The notes: generated from the sequence alone by a model not told the origin. A stretch of 64,000 bases of DNA from Acidimicrobiia bacterium (GCA_020850945.1 JADZDR010000050.1:32631-96630), one strand, 5' to 3'. Positions 36,717 to 45,762 are shown, numbered from the stretch's first letter. A program made the numbers and translations.

Positions 36717-38327
36717 CGGAGCCGTCTCCGCCGCTGCTCTTCTGCGCTCGGACCGGCGTTCCGCCTCGAGACGCTCGAGATCCACCTCGGAGGTGTCGAC
36801 GTGTGTCATCGCCCCCGCGATCGCGGGGTGCACCTCACCGACGAGCCGGTGCATCTCGTGCGCGACACGTCGGTACGAGGCATGTCCCTGCGCCGAAGAG
36901 CGCAGCTCGATCACGTGGAACGCCTCGCGGGCGTTGAGCTGGAGGACGAACCGGATCCTGTAGGCGAGGGCGACGGCGTAGGCGGCCTCGCGGGTGAACC
37001 CGGCCTGTGTGAGGCGCGCGTGCAAGTCGGCCGACCTCTGCAGAGAGGTCACGTAGGGCTCCTCGAGGCCGGCCTCGCGGACCAGCTCGGGCACGTCGAA
37101 ACCGAGTTCAGGTGTGAGCTCCTGCCACTCGACCGTGAGGAGCCGGTGGCGCTGCAAGTCGCGGAACGCGCCGTAGTCGGCGACGATGTCGAACCTGTAC
37201 TCCGTGCGTTCGAAGCCGCGGCCCGGCTTGTGGCGTCTGTTCGCCCGCTCCCCCGCGGCCGCGGCCAGGATCGCCGCCCGCGCGTCTGCGGGCAGGTCCC
37301 GTACGCGCCTCAAGAGGTCGGCGTCGGAGAGGTGCGAGTGCGGATAGATGCAGGCGGCCGCGACCTTGGTCTCACCGTCGGGATCCCAGTCGACGAGGCG
37401 CACCGCCTCACCGCCCGGCTCACCGGGCGTGGGTGCATCGCCGGTGAGCCCGTGGACATCCGCGACGGCGGCAAGGGCGGTACGACGGTCCGCGAGGTCC
37501 TCGCTCCATGCCTCGCCCCGCTCGGGACCGCGGACGCGCCTGATGAAAGACGGGATCACCTTCTCGAGCTCCTCGTGCAGCATCTCGCCGTAGCGTCGCG
37601 CCTCCGCGAGAGGGTGTGCGAGGAGGTGGAGGAGGAGGGATTCGAAGGCCTGACCCGAGGCTGCCATGCCTACGTTGGACACGGTCGCGGCCGGGAGCAG
37701 GCCACGGGTGGCGTCGCACGCCTTCGCGCGCAGTGCGCGGCGCCACACTGCTTCGGGATCCTCGGGTGAGCGCGGGTGGCGGCTCTCGAGCCACGCTTCG
37801 AGGTGTCCTTGCACGTGCGTGTACGTCTCGAACATCGCGTCGAGGGTCTCGGTGTAGACACCGGCGAGGTCGGACGTGGCGATGTCGGGCTCGAGCGCGT
37901 AGCGCCACCGCCCGCCCGGCTTCGAGTCGTAGGTGATGTACCGCGTGGATTGCTCGAGGTACGCGGCGAGGCGGCCGCGCTCGATCACCTTCGTGAGGAT
38001 GTTGGAGACCTGCTCGCACGCGACATGGGCGAAGCCGAGTTGTGCGACCGAGTCGTCGCCGTAGTCGGACAGCACTCGCGAATACAGGCCGTCCGCACGT
38101 TCGAGACCGACGGCGGCCTCGGGGACCACACCTCCCGCGTCGTCGAGGAACTCGTCGAGGAGAAGACGCCGCAACGAGCGGTCCGATCGCGAGTAGCGAG
38201 CGAAGAGGGCACCCTTGGTCACCTCCGGCAGGTTGCGGAGGGCGAACACGGGCTTGTCGAGGTTCGTGACGTAAGGCGCGAGGCGTTTCGCCTCCTCCTC
38301 GGTGAATTGCTCGACCACGTAGGTCAC
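36714..38327 (-). CDS. Tandem ThyX-like (FAD-dependent thymidylate synthase family) protein
   Basis: The 537-residue protein is about twice the usual ThyX length and appears to be two ThyX-like halves. Half one has ERGRLAAYLEQSTRY (117-130): it keeps the Arg, Ser127 and RY of the family motif RHRx7S but has Gly for His. Half two has LQRHRLLTVEWQE (391-403): it keeps RHR, but Glu replaces the motif Ser, and it ends with the ThyX-type LNAREAFHVIELRSSAQGHA. Classic ThyX makes dTMP from dUMP with CH2-THF and NAD(P)H. Whether this protein does so is uncertain. The GTG start follows GAGGAG. Confidence 0.75.
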   Translation of the reverse strand: MTYVVEQFTEEEAKRLAPYVTNLDKPVFALRNLPEVTKGALFARYSRSDRSLRRLLLDEFLDDAGGVVPEAAVGLERADGLYSRVLSDYGDDSVAQLGFAHVACEQVSNILTKVIERGRLAAYLEQSTRYITYDSKPGGRWRYALEPDIATSDLAGVYTETLDAMFETYTHVQGHLEAWLESRHPRSPEDPEAVWRRALRAKACDATRGLLPAATVSNVGMAASGQAFESLLLHLLAHPLAEARRYGEMLHEELEKVIPSFIRRVRGPERGEAWSEDLADRRTALAAVADVHGLTGDAPTPGEPGGEAVRLVDWDPDGETKVAAACIYPHSHLSDADLLRRVRDLPADARAAILAAAAGERANRRHKPGRGFERTEYRFDIVADYGAFRDLQRHRLLTVEWQELTPELGFDVPELVREAGLEEPYVTSLQRSADLHARLTQAGFTREAAYAVALAYRIRFVLQLNAREAFHVIELRSSAQGHASYRRVAHEMHRLVGEVHPAIAGAMTHVDTSEVDLERLEAERRSERRRAAAETAP

Positions 38328-38422
38328 AGCGGCTCCTCGGTGCAGATCGGCATGGCCATCGCGGACTCTACAACCGAAGGTCCGGTTTGAAGAGGCGTCT
38401 CTCCCCTGCCCAGAATGGCCCC

Positions 38423-39283
38423 ATGTCCATGTCCACAGGTCCGACCGCCGCGTCCGCAGATCTACAGATCGCAACAGTCCACTGGCGCGGGAACGGCCCT
38501 CCTCTACTCCTCGCGCATGCCACGGGCTTCTGTGCCGCGATCTGGAACAGGCTCGCCACGCCGCTGTCGGCCCGGCACGACGTCTTCGCCTACGACCAAC
38601 GCGGCCACGGCGACTCTTCGAAGCCTGTCGCGGCCGAGGCCTACGCGTGGGAGGAGTACGCCCGTGACTGCCTCGCCGTGCTCGATGCCCTCGGCCTCGA
38701 CCGCGTCGATGCGGCCGGTCACTCCTCGGGCGCGGCCACACTCGCCCTCGCCGCAGCCCAAGCACCGGAGCGGTTCGGGCGGCTTGTCCTCGTCGAGCCG
38801 ATCATCTTCCCCCCCCTGCCTCCCCCGCTCGATCCCACATCGTCCAATCCTCTGGCGGAAGGCGCCCGCAGGCGCCGTATGGTCTTCGACTCGGCCGAGG
38901 ACATGTGCACGCGTCTCGGGTCGAAACCGCCGCTGGACGGGTGGGATCGGGACGTGCTCGACGACTACGTCACCTACGGCAGCTTCGACCGGGACGACGG
39001 CCGCAGGGAGCTCAAGTGCCCGGGTGAGATCGAGGCCTTCATGTACGAGCACAGCGTCCACCACCGCGGTTACGACGCCCTGTGCGAGCTCGAGTCCGAG
39101 ACCCTGGTGCTCGCGGGCGACGGTCCCGACTCACCCATGCCGCCCTCCTACTGGCAGCAACTGAGCGAACGCATCCCGAAGGGCAGCTTCGACGTCCTGA
39201 CGGGCCTCGGCCACTTCGCGCCGATGCAGGACCCGGATCGCGTGCAACGCGCTATCGCCGACTTCGTGGAGGCGGGGGGCTGA
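38423..39283 (+). CDS. Alpha/beta hydrolase
   Basis: The 286-residue hydrolase has AHATGFCAAIWNRLA (oxyanion), YDQRGHGDSSKP, nucleophile elbow AAGHSSGAATL, and the base in TGLGHFAPMQDP. The acid lies in LVLAGDGPDSPMP. The start is either 38423 or the ATG two codons later. It diverges from the ThyX-like gene and converges on cimA. Confidence 0.85.
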   Translation: MSMSTGPTAASADLQIATVHWRGNGPPLLLAHATGFCAAIWNRLATPLSARHDVFAYDQRGHGDSSKPVAAEAYAWEEYARDCLAVLDALGLDRVDAAGHSSGAATLALAAAQAPERFGRLVLVEPIIFPPLPPPLDPTSSNPLAEGARRRRMVFDSAEDMCTRLGSKPPLDGWDRDVLDDYVTYGSFDRDDGRRELKCPGEIEAFMYEHSVHHRGYDALCELESETLVLAGDGPDSPMPPSYWQQLSERIPKGSFDVLTGLGHFAPMQDPDRVQRAIADFVEAGG

Positions 39284-39310
39284 GGATGCCACCGGAACCG
39301 CGCCGCTGTC

Positions 39311-40936
39311 TCAGTCCGGCACGTCGGCCTGTGTACGCATGATGCCCACGACGATCGAGTCGGTGAGCGCCTGCCATGACGCCTCGATGATGTTCTCGGA
39401 GACGCCGATCGTGCCCCAGTTGTGCCTGCCGTCGGTCGTGTCGATGAGGACCCGCGTGACGGCTCCTGTCCCCTTCGCGGTGTCGAGCACGCGGACCTTG
39501 TAGTCCGTGAGCTTCACCTCGCCGAGGTGGGGGTACCACTGGTCGATGCACTGGCGCAGCGCCTCGTCCAACGCGTTGACGGGGCCGTTGCCCTCGGCGG
39601 TCGCGATGTACCGCTTCCCGCTCGCCCAGAGCTTGATCGTGGCTTCCGTCACGACTTCTCCGCCCTCGCGCTTCTCCATGATGACCCGGAAGGACTCGAG
39701 GCGGAAGAAGTCCTGCTCCCAACCCCGCGCACGCCGGATGAGGAGCTCGAAGCTGCCGTCGGCCGCCTCGAAGTGATATCCGACGTGCTCGAGGCTCTTG
39801 ATCTCCTCGAGGATCGCTGTGACGGTGTCGGGGTCGTTCTGGAGGTCGATACCGAGCTCGTCGGCCTTCATGACGACCGTGGCCCGGCCCGCGAGCTCGC
39901 TCACGACGAGCCGTGTGTTGTTGCCCACGTCCTCGGGGTCGACGTGCTCGTAGGCGTCGGGGCGGCGGGCGAGCGCCGATACGTGGAGTCCGGCCTTGTG
40001 CGCGAAGGACGAGCCGCCCACGTAGGGCTGTTGCGGGTCGAGTGTCACGTTCGCGATCTCGGCGATCGCATGGCTCACCGACGAGAGGCGTGTGAGCCGG
40101 TCACGCTCGATACAGTCGACGCCGAGCTTGAGCACGAGGTTGGGGATGATCGAAGAGAGGTTGGCGTTGCCCGTTCTCTCACCGAGTCCGTTGATCGTCC
40201 CCTGCACCTGGACGGCGCCGTGGCGTACGGCGACGACGGCGTTCGCGACCGCGCACTCACTGTCGTTGTGGAAGTGGACGCCGATGGGCGCCGTGGTCTC
40301 GACTCTCACGTCGTCGACGATGCGGGCGACCTCGTAGGGCAGCGTCCCTCCGTTCGTGTCACAGAGGACGAGGCAGTCACAACCCGCGCCCTCTGCCGCC
40401 CGCAGGACGTCGAGGCTGAACTCGCGATTGCGCTTCCAGCCGTCGAAGAAGTGTTCGGCATCGAAGAACACCGTGAGTCCCTGCGCCTTTAGCCAGGCCA
40501 CGGAGTCGGCGACCATGGCGATGCCCTCGTCGAGCTCGGTGCGGAGGGCTTCTGTGACGTGGTAGTCCCAGGCCTTGCCGACGATGCAGACGTGGTCCGT
40601 GCCCGCCTTGACGAGGGCGGAGAGCGTCTCGTCGCCGTCGGCGTCGCGGTGCGCGCGGCGCGTCGCGCCGAACGCGACGAGTGTGGCGTTCTCGAGGGTG
40701 AGCTCCATAGGGGCACGCCGGAAGAACTCGTCGTCCTTGGGGTTCGCGCCGGGCCAGCCGCCTTCGACGTAGCGGATGCCGAGCTCGTCGAGCTGATGGG
40801 CGATGCGCAGCTTGTCGTCGACGGTGAGCGACAGTCCCTCGCGTTGGGAACCGTCACGCAGCGTCGTGTCGTAGATGTCGACGTGGCTCGGCAGGTGCTC
40901 GCCGGCACCGAGGGTCACTTGCGCTCGTTCGGTCAT
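39311..40936 (-). CDS. cimA: (R)-citramalate synthase
   Basis: The 541-residue DRE-TIM metallolyase condenses pyruvate and acetyl-CoA to citramalate, entering isoleucine synthesis. It shows DIYDTTLRDGSQREGLSLTV, FFDAEHFFDGWKRN, LCDTNGGTLPYEV, HFHNDSECAVANA and GTINGLGERTGNANL, then a C-terminal LeuA-dimer regulatory domain (about 400-541). The length and the AEHFFDG block favour the CimA subgroup over 2-isopropylmalate synthase. The ATG follows GAGGAGACGCC. Confidence 0.93.
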   Translation of the reverse strand: MTERAQVTLGAGEHLPSHVDIYDTTLRDGSQREGLSLTVDDKLRIAHQLDELGIRYVEGGWPGANPKDDEFFRRAPMELTLENATLVAFGATRRAHRDADGDETLSALVKAGTDHVCIVGKAWDYHVTEALRTELDEGIAMVADSVAWLKAQGLTVFFDAEHFFDGWKRNREFSLDVLRAAEGAGCDCLVLCDTNGGTLPYEVARIVDDVRVETTAPIGVHFHNDSECAVANAVVAVRHGAVQVQGTINGLGERTGNANLSSIIPNLVLKLGVDCIERDRLTRLSSVSHAIAEIANVTLDPQQPYVGGSSFAHKAGLHVSALARRPDAYEHVDPEDVGNNTRLVVSELAGRATVVMKADELGIDLQNDPDTVTAILEEIKSLEHVGYHFEAADGSFELLIRRARGWEQDFFRLESFRVIMEKREGGEVVTEATIKLWASGKRYIATAEGNGPVNALDEALRQCIDQWYPHLGEVKLTDYKVRVLDTAKGTGAVTRVLIDTTDGRHNWGTIGVSENIIEASWQALTDSIVVGIMRTQADVPD

Positions 40937-40970
40937 GGCGTCTCCTCGGAGGACACGAGTTCACCCGCCA

Positions 40971-41885
40971 TCATTCAACGTACTCCAGCCAGCCGCGGTA
41001 CTGCTCGACGTCTCCCCTGAGGGCCGCGAAGAAGGTCTCCTGGAGCTTCTTCGTGACCGGTCCCGGCTCACCGATGACGCGGTCGTCGACCTCGCGGATG
41101 GGCACGACCTCGGCCGCCGTCCCGCTGAAGAAGGCCTCGTCCGCGAGGTAGAGGTCGGAACGGACGAGGCGTTCCTCTCGCACCTCGAAACCGAGATCGC
41201 GGGCGATGCGCACGACCGAGTCGCGGGTGATGCCATCCAGGGGACCTTCGGCCGTGGGGGGCGTGATGACGACTCCGTCGTCGACGACGAAGATGTTCTC
41301 GCCCGAGCCGTCCGTCACGAACCCGGCGTGGTTGAGGAGGATCGCCTCGTCGTAGCCGGCCTTCACGGCTTCTGTCTTGGCGAGGATCGAGTTCACGTAG
41401 TTGCCGCACGCCTTCGCGGCGGGGGGGAGGATGTTGGCGTCGAGACGCTTGAAGGACGAGATCTTGGCCCGGACACCGTGCTCGATGCCCTCCTCACCCA
41501 GGTACGTGCCCCATCCCCAGATCGCGATCGCCACCTCGATCGGCGAGCCGATCGGGTTCAGGCCCATGTTGCCGTACCCGCTGAAGGCGATGGGACGCAC
41601 GTAGCACTCCTTGATGCCGTTGCGCGAGATCGTCTCCTTCGTCGCCTCGACGAGCTCCGTCACCGAGTACGGCAAGTCCATGAGGTGGATCTTGGCGGAG
41701 CGCTCGAGGCGCCGCATGTGGTCCGTGAGGCGGAAGACGGCGGGGCGGCCGTCGGAGGTCTCGTAGCAGCGGATGCCCTCGAAGACGCCGTAGCCGTAGT
41801 GGAGGGCGTGGCTGAGGACGTGCACCTTGGCGTCTTCCCACTCGACGAACTCTCCGTTCATCCAGATGTAGTCGACGGTGTCCAC
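40971..41885 (-). CDS. ilvE: Branched-chain amino acid aminotransferase
   Basis: The 304-residue fold-type IV PLP enzyme shows HALHYGYGVFEGIRCY, YVRPIAFSGYGNMGLNP, PLP lysine in NILPPAAKACGNYVNS (residue before CGNY), DEAILLNHAGFVTDGSGENIF and DGITRDSVVRIARDLG. It makes the last step of Leu/Ile/Val synthesis. It is 19 bases after leuB and 34 before cimA; AGGAGAGC precedes the ATG. Confidence 0.95.
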   Translation of the reverse strand: MDTVDYIWMNGEFVEWEDAKVHVLSHALHYGYGVFEGIRCYETSDGRPAVFRLTDHMRRLERSAKIHLMDLPYSVTELVEATKETISRNGIKECYVRPIAFSGYGNMGLNPIGSPIEVAIAIWGWGTYLGEEGIEHGVRAKISSFKRLDANILPPAAKACGNYVNSILAKTEAVKAGYDEAILLNHAGFVTDGSGENIFVVDDGVVITPPTAEGPLDGITRDSVVRIARDLGFEVREERLVRSDLYLADEAFFSGTAAEVVPIREVDDRVIGEPGPVTKKLQETFFAALRGDVEQYRGWLEYVE

Positions 41886-41904
41886 ATGCTCTCCTGTTCT
41901 CTGA

Positions 41905-42933
41905 TCAAACGGCCTCGGCTACGTCGTCGCCCACCTGGGCGGTCGACAGTCCGGTACCGATCCTCGGGGCCACGTCCGCCACGACCTTCTCGATCGCGGC
42001 GAGAACGCGGTCTGCTGCGTCCCGCTCGCCGGCCCGGTGCAATGCCATCCAGAGCGACATTATCGCCGCGACCGGGTTCGCCTTGCCCTGGCCTGCGATG
42101 TCCGGGGCGGACCCGTGGACGGGCTCGAACATGGACGGAGCCGTGCCGTCGAGGTTGAGGTTGCCACTCGCGGCGTAGCCGAGACCACCGGATATCGCGG
42201 CGCCGAGGTCGGTGACGATGTCGCCGAAGAGGTTCTCGGTGACCACGACGTCGAAGCGGCCCGGATCGAGGACCATCCACAGGCACACGGCGTCCACATG
42301 CCCGTACGAGGTGGCAGCGTCGGGGTACTCGGCACTGACGTCGTCGAACGTCCGCTGCCAGAGACCACCTGCGTGCGTGAGGACGTTCGTCTTGTGACAG
42401 AGCATGACCTCGTTGCGGGGGCGATCGGCGGCGAGATCGAAGGCGAAGCGGATGCAGCGCTCCGCCGCGAGTCGCGTGTTCACGGACTCCTGCGTGGCGA
42501 TCTCGTGGGCTGAGCCCTCGCGCAGGGTGCCGCCCGCCCCGGCGTAGAGGCCTTCGGTGTTCTCACGCACCACGACGAAGTCGATGTCGGCAGGCCCGCG
42601 GGCGGCGAGAGCGGAGTCGACTCCGGGCAGGAGCTTGACGGGCCGCAGGTTGACGGCAAGGTCGAAGGCGAATCGCAGCCGGAGGAGGATCCCTCGTTCG
42701 AGGATGCCGGGCTTCACGTCCGGATGGCCGACGGCGCCGAGAAGGATCGTGTCGAAGTCCCGCAGTTCTGCGAGGACCGAGTCGGGCAGGACCTCGCCCG
42801 TGCGCAGGTAAAGCTCTCCTCCGAGGTCGTAGGTGTGGGTCTCGGCGGCGACACCGGTCGCGTCGAGGACCTTGACGGATTCGGCAAGGACCTCGGTTCC
42901 GACGCCGTCGCCGGGGATGAGGGCAATCTTCAT
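41905..42933 (-). CDS. leuB: 3-isopropylmalate dehydrogenase
   Basis: The 342-residue beta-decarboxylating dehydrogenase begins IALIPGDGVGTEV. It has LLGAVGHPDVKPGILERG, VVVRENTEGLYAGAGG, TNVLTHAGGLWQRTF, VVVTENLFGDIVTDLGAAIS and the NAD-binding EPVHGSAPDIAGQGKANPVA. It heads leuB-ilvE-cimA. A TAAAGT box 9 bases before the ATG suggests a leaderless start downstream of the palindrome. Confidence 0.95.
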   Translation of the reverse strand: MKIALIPGDGVGTEVLAESVKVLDATGVAAETHTYDLGGELYLRTGEVLPDSVLAELRDFDTILLGAVGHPDVKPGILERGILLRLRFAFDLAVNLRPVKLLPGVDSALAARGPADIDFVVVRENTEGLYAGAGGTLREGSAHEIATQESVNTRLAAERCIRFAFDLAADRPRNEVMLCHKTNVLTHAGGLWQRTFDDVSAEYPDAATSYGHVDAVCLWMVLDPGRFDVVVTENLFGDIVTDLGAAISGGLGYAASGNLNLDGTAPSMFEPVHGSAPDIAGQGKANPVAAIMSLWMALHRAGERDAADRVLAAIEKVVADVAPRIGTGLSTAQVGDDVAEAV

Positions 42934-42942
42934 GGCGGGGGG

Positions 42943-42948
42943 ACTTTA
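42943..42948 (-). promoter_or_regulatory. -10 box (TAAAGT) of leuB-ilvE-cimA
   Basis: TAAAGT on the minus strand, 9 bases before the leuB ATG. Confidence 0.45.
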
Positions 42949-43013
42949 CCCCAGCCCTGCCGGCGACCCGCCATGCCACGAGACACGCCTCGCCCGATCC
43001 GACGAAGGCGGGG

Positions 43014-43061
43014 TCTCTGGGTACCAGAGCGGCGATATATCGCCGCTCAGGTACCCAGAGA
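43014..43061. repeat. 48-base near-perfect palindrome
   Basis: Arms 43014-43037 and 43038-43061 are inverted copies with 23 of 24 pairs matching (A opposite A at 43026/43049) and no spacer. The core is GGCGATATATCGCC and the outer arms are TCTCTGGGTACC. It lies between the baeRF stop and the leuB promoter, so it may be a hairpin terminator, an operator, or both. No T tract follows on either strand. Confidence 0.75.
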
Positions 43062-43089
43062 GTGCGTTCTCGTCGACGCCGCGGCCGCC

Positions 43090-44232
43090 TCAGTAGCGGT
43101 GTCGTGCCGCGACCGGGCCGCCACCGGGCACCTCTTCGCGGGGGACGACGTAGACGGTGCCGTCCGTGGTCCAGACCCGGAGGGCGGCGTGGTCGAGGAG
43201 GTCCTCGTCCCCGGGACGCTGTTCCGGGCTGTCCTGGGTGACGTTGCCGGACTCGTCGACCCGGCCCCACTCGTGCGCGCCCGCGGCGACGGCGATCAGC
43301 TCGACGCGGCCCTGCGCGGCGGCGGGCAGGATCTCCTTCAGGGACGCCGACCCCTGCCCTCGGCCCAGCGCCTCCTCGATGCGGGCGAGGTCGCGACGAC
43401 GCGACTCGGCGAGAACGGGTTCGACGAGGGCCCAGCCCGCCTTGTGGAGATCGGGCACGGGGGTGCGATCCGGATTGCCGTGGATCCCCTCGGGCAGGAC
43501 GTACCGGTAAGCCGTCGAGCTCCGGTAGGCGTCCATCAGGTACTCGACACCGGCGAGGACGAGCGGCGCCGTCTTGCCGGCGAGGACATGTTGGAGAGCG
43601 TTGTCCACCTGCTTGAAGTAGGCCCGGATCTGCTTCATGTCCTCCACCTCCTTGCCCCCCACAGAGTGGCCCTTGAAGATCCCGGGACGTCGCTTGCGGA
43701 TTCCCCGCGTGCCCGGGTGCTCGAACAGCGTGTACTTGAAGGCGTCGCTCAGGCTGTCAGGGGCGTCGGGGAGGTCGACGATGCCCATGCCGAATCGCCC
43801 GCCTTTGAGGAAGCGCACGTCGTTCTCCGAGAGGGCGAGGAGGTAGAAGTGGGTACCGGGATCCATGGCGGGGATCAGCGGTGTGAGCGTGTGGCGATCC
43901 CCGACGGTGACGAGCTCCTCGAGCGGCACCGTGAGACGCAGGACCGTCGTACCCGCCGGATCGACGAAGACGACGAGTGAGTCGGCGAGATGGTCCCAGA
44001 AGAAGTCGTCCTCGCCCAGCTCGCGGGCGGACGCGAGGAGCGCCTCTGCGTCGGGCCCGCGCACGTCGGTCTCGCGTAGCTGATGGTCGGCGGTCTTGAG
44101 GAGATTCCGGAACCTGATCGGGTCCTGGTCCCGGTCCGCCCCCGCCCTGTGCGTGGGCATCATGATCGATACGCACGGGCCGCCCCGGATGGCCATGAGA
44201 TCGTTCATCTCGGCCCGGGTGAGTGTGTCCAT
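43090..44232 (-). CDS. baeRF-family (bacterial eRF1-like) protein
   Basis: The 380-residue protein starts MDTLTRAEMNDLMAI, with CVSIMMPTHRAGADRDQDPI and the C-terminal eL30e-like block VLAGVEYLMDAYRSSTAYRY. These features fit the bacterial archaeo-eukaryotic release factor superfamily, family 3. Members are proposed to act on stalled ribosomes or in stress, but are little studied. The start has a TACCGT box 7 bases upstream. Confidence 0.75.
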   Translation of the reverse strand: MDTLTRAEMNDLMAIRGGPCVSIMMPTHRAGADRDQDPIRFRNLLKTADHQLRETDVRGPDAEALLASARELGEDDFFWDHLADSLVVFVDPAGTTVLRLTVPLEELVTVGDRHTLTPLIPAMDPGTHFYLLALSENDVRFLKGGRFGMGIVDLPDAPDSLSDAFKYTLFEHPGTRGIRKRRPGIFKGHSVGGKEVEDMKQIRAYFKQVDNALQHVLAGKTAPLVLAGVEYLMDAYRSSTAYRYVLPEGIHGNPDRTPVPDLHKAGWALVEPVLAESRRRDLARIEEALGRGQGSASLKEILPAAAQGRVELIAVAAGAHEWGRVDESGNVTQDSPEQRPGDEDLLDHAALRVWTTDGTVYVVPREEVPGGGPVAARHRY

Positions 44233-44239
44233 CCCCGTT

Positions 44240-44245
44240 ACGGTA
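44240..44245 (-). promoter_or_regulatory. -10 box (TACCGT), leaderless baeRF gene
   Basis: TACCGT on the minus strand, 7 bases before the ATG. Confidence 0.45.
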
Positions 44246-44312
44246 GCCGGGTGCGGCCGATCCCGACACCCGCTTGCCGACTTGCGTCCCGGCGCCACCC
44301 GACCCCCCGCCG

Positions 44313-44398
44313 AATTTGCGCGCGAACCGCGTTCTTGCGCGCAAGTCGCGCCTCGGGCAGCGCGGATCGCGCGCAAGAGCGCGATCCGCGCGCAAGAA
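44313..44398. repeat. Dispersed 86-base repeat, copy A
   Basis: Collinear without gaps with copy B at 52106-52191 at about 80% identity by eye. It is built of alternating inverted units (TTGCGCGCGAACCGCG and CGCGGATCGCGCGCAA) and can form clover or rod hairpins. It sits just after the stop of the BNR lipoprotein gene and before the baeRF promoter, so it may also act as a terminator. Confidence 0.8.
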
Positions 44399-44406
44399 CG
44401 GTGGGC

Positions 44407-45573
44407 CTACGGCAGGGGGATCGCCTTCAGGGTGCCGGTCAGGGGGCTGCCGTCGGGATCGATCCAGACGAGCTCGAGTCCGCCGCCCGCGACGGGCACG
44501 ATCGTGGCCGCAGCGGCATCCGGTGCGCCCTCGCTGCCACCGTCGACCCGGCCGAGGTCCGAGTCGTAGATCGCCCAACCCGCAGCCTTCTCCGCCTCGG
44601 GCGCCTTGGACGGAGATGTCGTCTCCTCCCACGCGACACCGACCACGTCGGTGTCGCACGAGACGTGCGCGAACCAGCCGTCACCGACACGGGCAGGCTC
44701 GCCGAACGCGGTCTCCCCTGCATTCATACGGGCAAGGTAAACGTCGCCCTGGGCGTGGTAGCCGAGCCAGGTCGTGCCCGCCGTGTCGATGCAGACGTCG
44801 GGATCGCCCGAATGCGTGGTGAGGACCTGGACTTCAGGATTCCAGGAGGCACCGAGATCATTCGAGGTTCGCGTCCAGACCGTGTACGGCCCGGTCCGGT
44901 TGTCCCGCCATGTCACGACGACGGTGGATTCGTGGGCGTCGATCGAGGCCCAGAGGGGGGCCGCCGCTGATTCGTCGACCGAGCCTTCCGCCTCCCATGC
45001 CGTAGCACCAGCGGGAAGACGGGCGAGGGCGATGTCGCCGTTCGGCTCGCCCTCTTTCCCTGTGTGCCAGACCATCAGGACCTCGTCACCCGAGGCGGTG
45101 AGGGAGGGGCCACCGCCCTCGCCCACGAGCTGTTCCGGCCCGAAGGACCGGCCCGAGTCCTCGGACACGGCGGCTTTGACCACGGTTCCGCCACCGTCGG
45201 AGCCCTCCACCCACGCGACCACCACGCGGGTCTCGCCGGCTGTGATAGCGGGTAGCGAGATCCGGCCCGAGCCACCCGCCCGCACGACTTCACCGTCCAC
45301 CCGCCGCAGCACCTCGACGGAGTCGAGGCGCTTCAGGACGAGGAGCGCCGTGCCGTCGGGGGCGACGACACCCTGCTCGGCGTTGTTGAACCCGAGCGCG
45401 ACGTCCGACAGCTCGATGTCCGGCTGTGTCGTGGTCGTGCCAGGCTGCGTCGTCGAGGGAGTGGACGTGCTCGGGTCGTCCGAGGAAGTGGTCGATGGGC
45501 TCGGCTTCGTGTGGCGGCAGGCACCGAGCGCGAGGAGGGCAATCGCGAACAGGGGCAGGAGGAGTCGCTTCAT
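44407..45573 (-). CDS. BNR/Asp-box lipoprotein (sialidase-like propeller)
   Basis: The 388-residue lipoprotein has LLALGAC (Cys19), a Ser/Thr/Pro-rich linker (about 20-52) and a beta-propeller. The propeller has two Asp-boxes (SEDSGRSFG, SNDLGASWN) and repeated VVVAWVEG, VLMVWHTG, VVVTWRDNR blades. The fold resembles exo-sialidases, but a full catalytic Arg triad could not be placed. It may bind or hydrolyse glycans, or only mediate adhesion. It diverges from the 2041-residue secreted protein. Confidence 0.75.
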   Translation of the reverse strand: MKRLLLPLFAIALLALGACRHTKPSPSTTSSDDPSTSTPSTTQPGTTTTQPDIELSDVALGFNNAEQGVVAPDGTALLVLKRLDSVEVLRRVDGEVVRAGGSGRISLPAITAGETRVVVAWVEGSDGGGTVVKAAVSEDSGRSFGPEQLVGEGGGPSLTASGDEVLMVWHTGKEGEPNGDIALARLPAGATAWEAEGSVDESAAAPLWASIDAHESTVVVTWRDNRTGPYTVWTRTSNDLGASWNPEVQVLTTHSGDPDVCIDTAGTTWLGYHAQGDVYLARMNAGETAFGEPARVGDGWFAHVSCDTDVVGVAWEETTSPSKAPEAEKAAGWAIYDSDLGRVDGGSEGAPDAAAATIVPVAGGGLELVWIDPDGSPLTGTLKAIPLP

Positions 45574-45762
45574 CCTCGGAGGCTCGCATCCACTTCTGAT
45601 CGATCTGTATCGCGAATGTAAGAGCTTCATACACACCATCGAGACTCACGCTCTGTACATGACGATGTATCCCACCGTCGTGAAAGGACTATTGGGCTAG
45701 ATCGTCGAACTCTGGTTGCACGAGCGCGTATCAGAGCGTGCAGGGACCTTGGAGCGTGGGGC

